Positions 57,477 through 64,000 of a stretch of 64,000 bases of DNA are shown one piece after another; position 1 is the stretch's first letter; every line of letters begins with the position of its first letter. Under the pieces are notes generated by a model. That model worked only from the letters and a program-made list of their open reading frames with translations. It did not search any database and was not told the DNA's origin. The stretch covers positions 97,839,001-97,903,000 of the forward strand of contig CM066729.1 of NCBI GenBank assembly GCA_033961575.1. The letters are read 5' to 3'. A program made the translations under genes and the position numbers. Source of the stretch: Aselliscus stoliczkanus. Lineage: Eukaryota > Chordata > Mammalia > Chiroptera > Hipposideridae.

Positions 57477-59155
57477 TTAAGCTTAATTATTTCTATGATT
57501 CTATTACTATTATTTTCTTTCATTCATCTCCCTTAGTTTCCTGATAAAGATCTTTTGGGGGTAAACCCATCATTGTTTCCTCTGAACCAAAGAGAAAGTC
57601 TTTAACCACAGAGACAAGAATAACTAGGGACATTGTTTTGTTCTTGAAGCCATGATTCTCCAACGTGTTTTTCCACTCAAAACACATCATGAGGTAACAG
57701 AAAGAATTATTTCTCTTCCCTCCTTTTCCAAAAACCCATTTTTTGAAAGTCATTTAAGTAGATTCTCTCTCCCAATACTCCTCCTTATTGTTATCATATA
57801 CTGACATCCCCTCTTCCTCCCTCTTAATGCATGTAATATTGTTAACCCCTTATTTATTTATTTTCCTTTCTAATCTGATGTCTGTTCCCATTTTGGAGAT
57901 TTTAACATCAGATGATGCATTCCACAGGATGGTCTTTCCGATCACTTTATCTGCAATCATCTTTTCCTCTAGGTTTCCTTGGTCCCCTATTAGATCTTAT
58001 CACCACCATCAACAGCACTGCTTTTGAAACGTACACTTCTAAGTGTCTGTCCTTATATTTAAGACTCCATTTGCAAACCCACCCCAACTCCATCCAGTAC
58101 TGCTCTGTGTCTGACCTACAACCATCCTGACAGGAGTTACTTTCTCTGCACTACTTCCGGGGTCTGTCACTGGTCTCCTTGCTTCCCCACCTAGAAGGCT
58201 CCATGATACAGAATAGGAGTTCAGCATAGCTGCTGAATGAATGCGGGGTTCATGCATGTGGAGGAAAAAGGAAACGTTTGGGGTTTTTCAAAGCAGTTCC
58301 CAGAATATGTCCCGAGGTAATAATGGTCAGTCTCTGATATTCTCTTCACTACTATGTAATTTGTAGAAAACCTGCATTTTAGACTTGGCCATACCTATGT
58401 ATTCCTTGCAACAAAGTTCTTTGGACTCAGCCATGCTGATTCTAGGTTCCCACAGTCTATCTAAGGATCTGTGGTTGTGATGGCGCAGCTCATCAAAAGA
58501 GTCTGCCTTTAGTCCTGGTAAAGGAGGAGCCTGGAAGCCTGAAGAGGTGAATGAAAGAGCTGTTTTAGAGCTGTGGGGCCAGTATGTTTGCTCCTGGTTT
58601 CCATTCCCCTGGTGCTTCCTGTAAGAGGATGAATGTCCCCAGTTCTCCTTGCTTCCTGACTTTAAATAATCCTCTCCTTATCAGAGTGCCAGTCCTAGAG
58701 CCCACCGCATCCCTGTTTAATGGAGAAGGCCTGCTAGTCCACCGAGAAAGGGTGTGTTGGAGGGTTAGTCTACCCAGATCAGCAGCCCTGAGCTGGAGGC
58801 ATCAGGTATTATATTTCAATCTCCAACCTTGACAGCGTATCTGGAATGTTTCCTGTGTTTTACATGACAGTTGAACATTCCTTAGAATGCTGACCTTGAG
58901 GCATTGTAAGATTCTCTAACATCAAAGTTTCCATTATATTCAGTACACTATCTTTATCAAAAGTGATCCAGGTTGAAAAGAAATACTGATTTGAAACAAA
59001 AAGTGTTGCCTGTCACCAAAGGCCATATATAGAGCCCTGACTTAAAGCTTGGGCTTTAAAAAAAGGGAGGCCCAACCTAGGTACCCCTCTAGTGCCACCA
59101 ATTACTACAGCTATAACCGTGGTTGTTATAAATTTAAGTATATAATAACATTACT
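57477..59155. other. Unassigned non-coding DNA
   Basis: No gene. The region at 58130-58250 ends in 'gctgaatgaatg', as old L2 tails do, but the match is weak. The block 58270-58830 is moderately GC-rich and unrecognised. Confidence 0.35.
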
Positions 59156-59199
59156 GAAAGGGCTTGAGAAAACAAATATTGCTACCCCCCCACACACAC

Positions 59200-59320
59200 A
59201 CACACTAGAATCTCTGATTTAGCAGGTCTGCGGTGGGGTCTGATTTTGCATTTCTGAAATGTTCCCATGTGATGTTCATGCTCCTGGTTGAGAGTCAACA
59301 TTCTGAGAACCACTGTCTTA
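59200..59320 (+). repeat. MER5A-like fragment
   Basis: 'tagaatctctgatttagcag', 'gattttgcatttctgaaatg' and 'ttctgagaaccactg' follow the MER5A order, including its typical end. Confidence 0.65.
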
Positions 59321-59632
59321 ACCTGTTCAAGCCTGTTTTCTCATTTCTAGATAGGAATATCTAGAGCTGACTTGTGTGGGGCTATTGTAGGAATAGGGCA
59401 CGTTTCAGGACATAAGGCTCATAGTCAGGACTCAATAGATATTTAACTCTTAAGCTGACTCTTTATGGTTCATTGCCCAAAGCTTACAAAATTTAAGTTT
59501 TTAAAGATTTAATTTTTTTTACATTTGCTGATTAATCTACTACACTTGCAAAGCACAGTTCCTTATGTCATATGCACCCATGTGCTGTAGATTTAAAAAA
59601 TGAAGCTTGCATAGGAGGTTACAATCTTTTTT

Positions 59633-59817
59633 TATTTTATTTTATTTTATTTTAAAATGGGAACAGTATGTTTTTCCAGGACCCATCAGCTCCAAGTCAA
59701 GTAGTTGTTTCAATCTAGCTGTGGAGGGCGCAGTTCAGTGGCCCATGTGGCGATTGAACCAACAACCTTGGTGTTATGAACACTCGCTCTAACCACATGA
59801 GCTAACCTGTTTCCCCA
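59633..59817 (-). mobile_element. Older bat-type tRNA SINE
   Basis: T-rich tail, then 'tttccaggacccatcagctc', 'caatctagctgtggagggcg' and an inverted tRNA-like head with 'ttggtgttatgaacactcgc'. Target duplication tacaatctttttt (59620-59632 and 59818-59830) is exact. I associate this SINE type with bats. Its 'caatctagctgtggagg' and 'tggcccatgtgg' segments also occur in the 3' part of the long SINE family. Confidence 0.85.
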
Positions 59818-59830
59818 TACAATCTTTTTT

Positions 59831-62560
59831 AACATACACATTCTCAGTTCTTGTCACATTTCATTTGTTGCCATAAATTTGTTACCTAATGATTATATCA
59901 CCTAAGTGGAGCCTAGAAAACAGATTTTAAAAAGATGAATATTGTGTGAAGAAATGTCACAAATAATACTTATCACCTGAGCTCTGATTGTTAATTTTAA
60001 AAAATGGGATGTAGGTATAAATAAAATTGTTTTAAAAATTCACTTTGTAAATATAATTAGCCCTTATTTAATATTATGAATATTGTTTGAGAAAGTCAAA
60101 AGCATAATTTGAGAGGGATTTTTAAAGGATTAAAGGTTGGATTTAGGAGTGGCTATTACTAGAGAAAACTGTGCTGATAATTCTCACCTGTTTGTTATCT
60201 TTTATAGATTGCACTGATGATCCAAAATGTAAAATATATTTTGATCAAATGCAGATTACTTGTTTAATTATATGAATACAATTTTTCAAAACAAATAAAA
60301 TGTTCTTTCTCCTTTAAGTGTGCACTAAACATAAAATATATCAAAGGAGATTGGATCATTTATTTTACGTCTATTAAGTTGGACTATACGTAAAGGTCAG
60401 GGCACGTAGGTAGATATAAACTTTATGAGACATATAGCTGGGCTCTTGCAATAATTGGTTATACACTAACTGTTGGGAGAATTAATTATATGTCCTTACA
60501 ATGTTTGGGTTACCTTGAAAAATTCAGTGACCTTTAAATTTATGATACTATATTTTATCTCCCAAGATGACATCCTGGTAATAAGCATAGGGAAGTTGTT
60601 CAGTTTTAGATAGCTTCTATATTCTTCTGGTGACATGTTTATTTACTTTGTTTATGTGCCTGTTCTTGGCCTTTTCCCCTGGATTTTTTTATACTGTTTT
60701 TTTGCTAGGGTATGATATTTACTGTTGGTTAAATATACTTCTCAAGTTTAGCTAAAATTTTTGTGTTTCCTATAAAAATTTTACAGTAAGATCTGGAAAC
60801 AGCAGTTCAGATTTCCTGTTCAAAACACATTTCTAATGTTCAAAACCGTAGAGGAATTGCAACCATTATGTAGGTTACTTAGAAAATAGGTCTTCCTTTT
60901 AGAATGTAATTTCTTACCCATGAAATTAAAAAAAATATATAAAAGTTCTGATAGTGTATCATTTCTGAATACTCCCTTGGAACTAAATATACTTTAACTT
61001 TTAAATGTGTTTTCTTCGAATAATAAAAACAACATGTAAAAGTAATTTTTGAACCAGATGAAGTGTCCTAATTTCATTTCCCTTAATATTTAAAAAGGAA
61101 AAAATAAAAAAGATTCTGCTATATTTTTCATCATTTTATGTTGAGTTAGTGAGCAATGTGTGATACTTCAGATTTCTTTTGTAGTAGTTGTAGGATGTTT
61201 GTTTAAATCGAAATATTTTCCTCAATGATATTTAAAATAGAATTTTCTTCCTTATTGTACTCTTGTCTGTGACCTAGTTTTAAAAGTTAAGCTCAAAGTA
61301 ATGCTAGTCGTAGCAGGAATAATACTGCATGAAGCCTGAGAAGAGAAACTTAAAGACAATAATATGTAAAACATAGTTGTATGAGGTTATCCGAGCCACT
61401 TTAGCTTTCACGTACCATATCATTTGAATAATTACGGTGTAAAATATTATTGAAATAGCTCCTGTTGCCTGGCAATGCCGAGGTTTGTCACTTGTTGAAG
61501 GCAAATTATCTACCCAGATAATTCTCCCCGGGTGGAATTAGCACATCTGCCTCAGTGAATTTGTAGCTGCACAGGTTCCACCTGAATTTGCAGGCTCGGA
61601 AACTTGGTTTGTTAGCACACCAAGAATAGATCTGTTTCTCAGAGTGGACTCACATTAATCACGCTCAGGGAGACCTATTAGTACATAAACCAGAATGCTA
61701 ATTTGGGCAGTTATTTTCTTCAAACACCAAACATTCTCTCTACGGCCATATTTCAAAGACATACTCCCTTTGGGATGCTGCTGGGTGAGGTATGAATCAA
61801 ATGTTTAGTGACATCAGACTTAGTGAACGTAATGATTCATCTTCAAAACTGGTGCTCTGTGGGCCCCATAGACCAGATAAATCATATTTTTGTGTATCGG
61901 CACCGTCCTCAGTGGACCATGATGAGATGGTTAATCCCAAACAATTTTCTGTTTTACGGTCCTTTTTGTCTCTTCTTTTGCTGGTCAACTCGCATGCTTT
62001 CTAGTTAAAAGCTTTTTTTAGATACGTCATATCATCCTATCAGAGCATGAAGAAATTTTGGTGCCCTGGGAAACATCCCACCCATTTAGCAAAGGACTTT
62101 TTAAATGTTCAATATTTGGACAAACTCTAGAAGTTAGTTGAAAGATGTGAAAGAGACCTATAATCTTCACTTCATTTTATTAGGCAAGCCTCTCTGTTAA
62201 AATTGTATACAATTTGCAACACTTATACTATCTTGGAAGCATTTTAAGAGTTGCCATAAAAGATTTATTTGGAGTTGTAATGTGAACTTCTGGTCCTTAT
62301 TTGTAGTCAAGAGAGTTAATTGCTTATTTCTGGTTATGAAAGTAAAAGTAGTATGTGCTCATCCAAGAAAAATCGTAGAATACAGAAATGAATAAAAAAG
62401 AAATTGGAGTTCACCTGTAATCCTGCTACATAGAGAAAATCACACTTCTTATTGGATTTATATAGTATTTTTTAACACATAAATAATATTCCTTGACTAT
62501 GAAGTGATTCTATTAGTGAAACTTCTCCAGAGAAACAGAAATAATAGAAGATACACACAC
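59831..62560. other. Unassigned non-coding DNA
   Basis: No gene. The block at 61450-61780 is more complex and less AT-rich than its surroundings and shows no repeat signature. The open frames at 61792-62008 lie on both strands of the same segment and look fortuitous. Confidence 0.35.
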
Positions 62561-62561
62561 A

Positions 62562-62568
<7 letters not shown>

Positions 62569-62597
<29 letters not shown>
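62569..62597. repeat. (GA)n microsatellite
   Basis: About 14 AG units just left of mariner 2. Confidence 0.92.
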
Positions 62598-62604
<7 letters not shown>

Positions 62605-62617
62605 TGAGAGAGATATA

Positions 62618-63922
62618 CGAGGTCTGACAATTAGGTTCGCGGACTTATTCTAGAAAAAGTGCTACATACCTCATTGCTGAATATCACTATGGTCACCTTT
62701 GAAGTACTCCCGTTGGGAAGCTATGCACCAATGCCAGCGCCTACTCTACCCTTCAAAGCAATTTCGGAACTCTTTTTCTAGAATGGTCATCAGAGCTGTC
62801 TTCGTATTACCCATGATGTCCTGAATATCATCAAATGTCTTCCTTTCAATATTTCCTTTATTTTCGGGTAAAGAAAGAAGTCGTTGGGGGCCAGATCAGG
62901 TGAGAAGGGAGGGTGTTCCCATACAGTGATTTGTTTACTGGCTAAAAACTCCCTCACAGACAGTGCCATGTGAGCTGGTACGTTTCGTTGTGACGCAAGA
63001 GCCATGAATTCTTGGCGAAAAGTTCAGGTTGTTTTTGTCTAACTTTTTCATGCAGCCTTTTCAACACTTCCAAATAGTAAACTTGGTTAACTGTTTGTCC
63101 AGTTAGTATAAATTCATAATGAATCCCTCTGATACCAAAAAAGGTTAGCAACATCATTTTGACTTGATTTAGACTGACAGAGCTGTTTTGGTTATGGAGA
63201 ATTGGCTGACTTCCTTGGTGCACTTTGACGCGTTGTTTCAGGAGCATATTGGCACACTCATGTTTCATCACCAGTGATAACGTGGCCCAAAACATTGTCT
63301 TGTTTCTCCAAAAGGCCTTGGCAAACTTCCACTCTCCTTTGCTTTTGTTCATCAGTGAGGTTCTTCAGGACCATTTGTGCACACATCTTTCTCATGGGAA
63401 GATTTTCAGTTAAGAATTTCCTAACTGTTTCTCTAGCCATGTTTACTTGGTCTGCTTTGATTTTGTCAGTCAGATGACAATTAGAATGCACAATTCTACA
63501 GATCTTTACAGTGTTTTCATCAGTTCTGCTTGTTACTGGCCGCCTTGACCTCTCTTTATCAGTGACGCATTCTCTCCCCCTCAGAAGAACGTTTAATCCC
63601 TTTGTACACTGCCGTTTTCTTTATGGCATCATCCCCATAAACTTGGACTAAGCGTGTCTGATGTCACTTCCACTCTTGCCAAGTTTAACAAGAAATTTAA
63701 TGTTTGTTCATTGCTATAATTCAAGCTCAGACATTCTTGTGACCGCACATAAAAACACGTAACAATAGTGAACGCCACGCAGCAAGACACCACCACACGT
63801 GAACATGAACGGAGCTGTGAGACACTGATATACAAGGTTATGAAACCTTACTGAGCTGTTTCTACAGTGCTGCCAATGTAAGTGCATGGTGGCAAGTTTA
63901 TGAACTTAATTGTCGAATCTCA
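62618..63922. mobile_element. Full-length mariner transposon 2 (transposase on minus strand)
   Basis: About 1.3 kb, flanked by TA (62616-62617 and 63923-63924). The left end cgaggtctgacaattaggtt pairs imperfectly with the right end ...aacttaattgtcgaatctca over about 30 bases. The left-end sequence is one I know from mammalian mariners. Confidence 0.93.
62790..63830 (-). pseudogene. Mariner 2 transposase, broken
   Basis: A DD34D transposase remnant over several frames. The 63491-63258 frame ends in an ITGDET motif with the first catalytic Asp and includes MARETVRKFLTENLPMRKMC from the DNA-binding region. The next part (63352-62954) holds YYLEVLKRLHEKVRQKQPEL. The usual HDNAPAH motif with the second catalytic Asp reads HNETYQ here, so Asp has become Asn and the motif is scrambled. 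The end at 63005-62790 keeps HPPFSPDLAPNDFFL with the third Asp. It is inactive. Confidence 0.88.
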
Positions 63923-64000
63923 TATATAATCAGTAGGATACTGTTAGAGAAAGGTTTATTTTTAGAAATTAGCTAACATGATTGTGGGGGCTGGCAGGTC

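Noticed and set aside
61792..62008. Overlapping frames on both strands near 61.8-62.0 kb as a possible exon
   Set aside because: No splice signals or domain could be recognised and the frames are short; kept only as unassigned DNA.

Overview
The window is non-coding, repeat-rich DNA from a placental mammal, most probably a bat. The evidence is the mammal-wide relics (MIR, L2, MER5-like, Tigger/MER2, MLT1-like LTR, L1), plus many copies of a tRNA-headed SINE and one copy of an older SINE type that I associate with bats. No frame looks like a working host gene. The longest open frames (about 200 codons) belong to a decayed endogenous retrovirus. The only host-gene-like sequence is a processed pseudogene of ribosomal protein L10a. 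The window is probably intergenic or deep intronic.

Layout. 1-2.7 kb: old MER5, MIR and L1 scraps. 2.73-8.97 kb: a complete but dead class I (gammaretrovirus-like) provirus on the minus strand. It has two LTRs, a near-perfect 5-bp target duplication, a primer-binding site, gag, protease, integrase and env; reverse transcriptase and RNase H are deleted. 9.9-11.7 kb: a short SINE, then a long SINE inserted inside another long SINE. 13.2-14.4 kb: RPL10A retrocopy, then a long SINE. 14.6-20.9 kb: an old L1 split by a younger half-L1-like (HAL1-like) element, itself split by a SINE. 23.8-24.3 kb: a young long SINE. 25.2-28.5 kb: a second, longer copy of the same HAL1-like family. 28.5-39.7 kb: mostly unannotated AT-rich DNA with L2/MIR scraps, microsatellites and three short SINEs. 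39.7-41.1 kb: a full-length mariner with a short SINE inside. 44.6-45.8 kb: a DNA-transposon-like element with inverted ends that contains two nested SINEs. 51.4-57.5 kb: long and short SINEs, an MLT1-like LTR interrupted by a Tigger/MER2 element, and a roughly 207-bp mini-mariner. 59.6 kb: the older bat-type SINE. 62.6-63.9 kb: a second full-length mariner.

Nothing here behaves as a gene system. The content is a layered record of transposition, and many insertions can be ordered because one lies inside another and their target duplications survive. The most useful observations are two HAL1-like copies with what looks like the same internal ORF2 deletion junction, the composite structure and subfamily history of the long SINE, the internally deleted provirus, and the mini-mariner. 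All family names come from recognition by eye, not from a database search.
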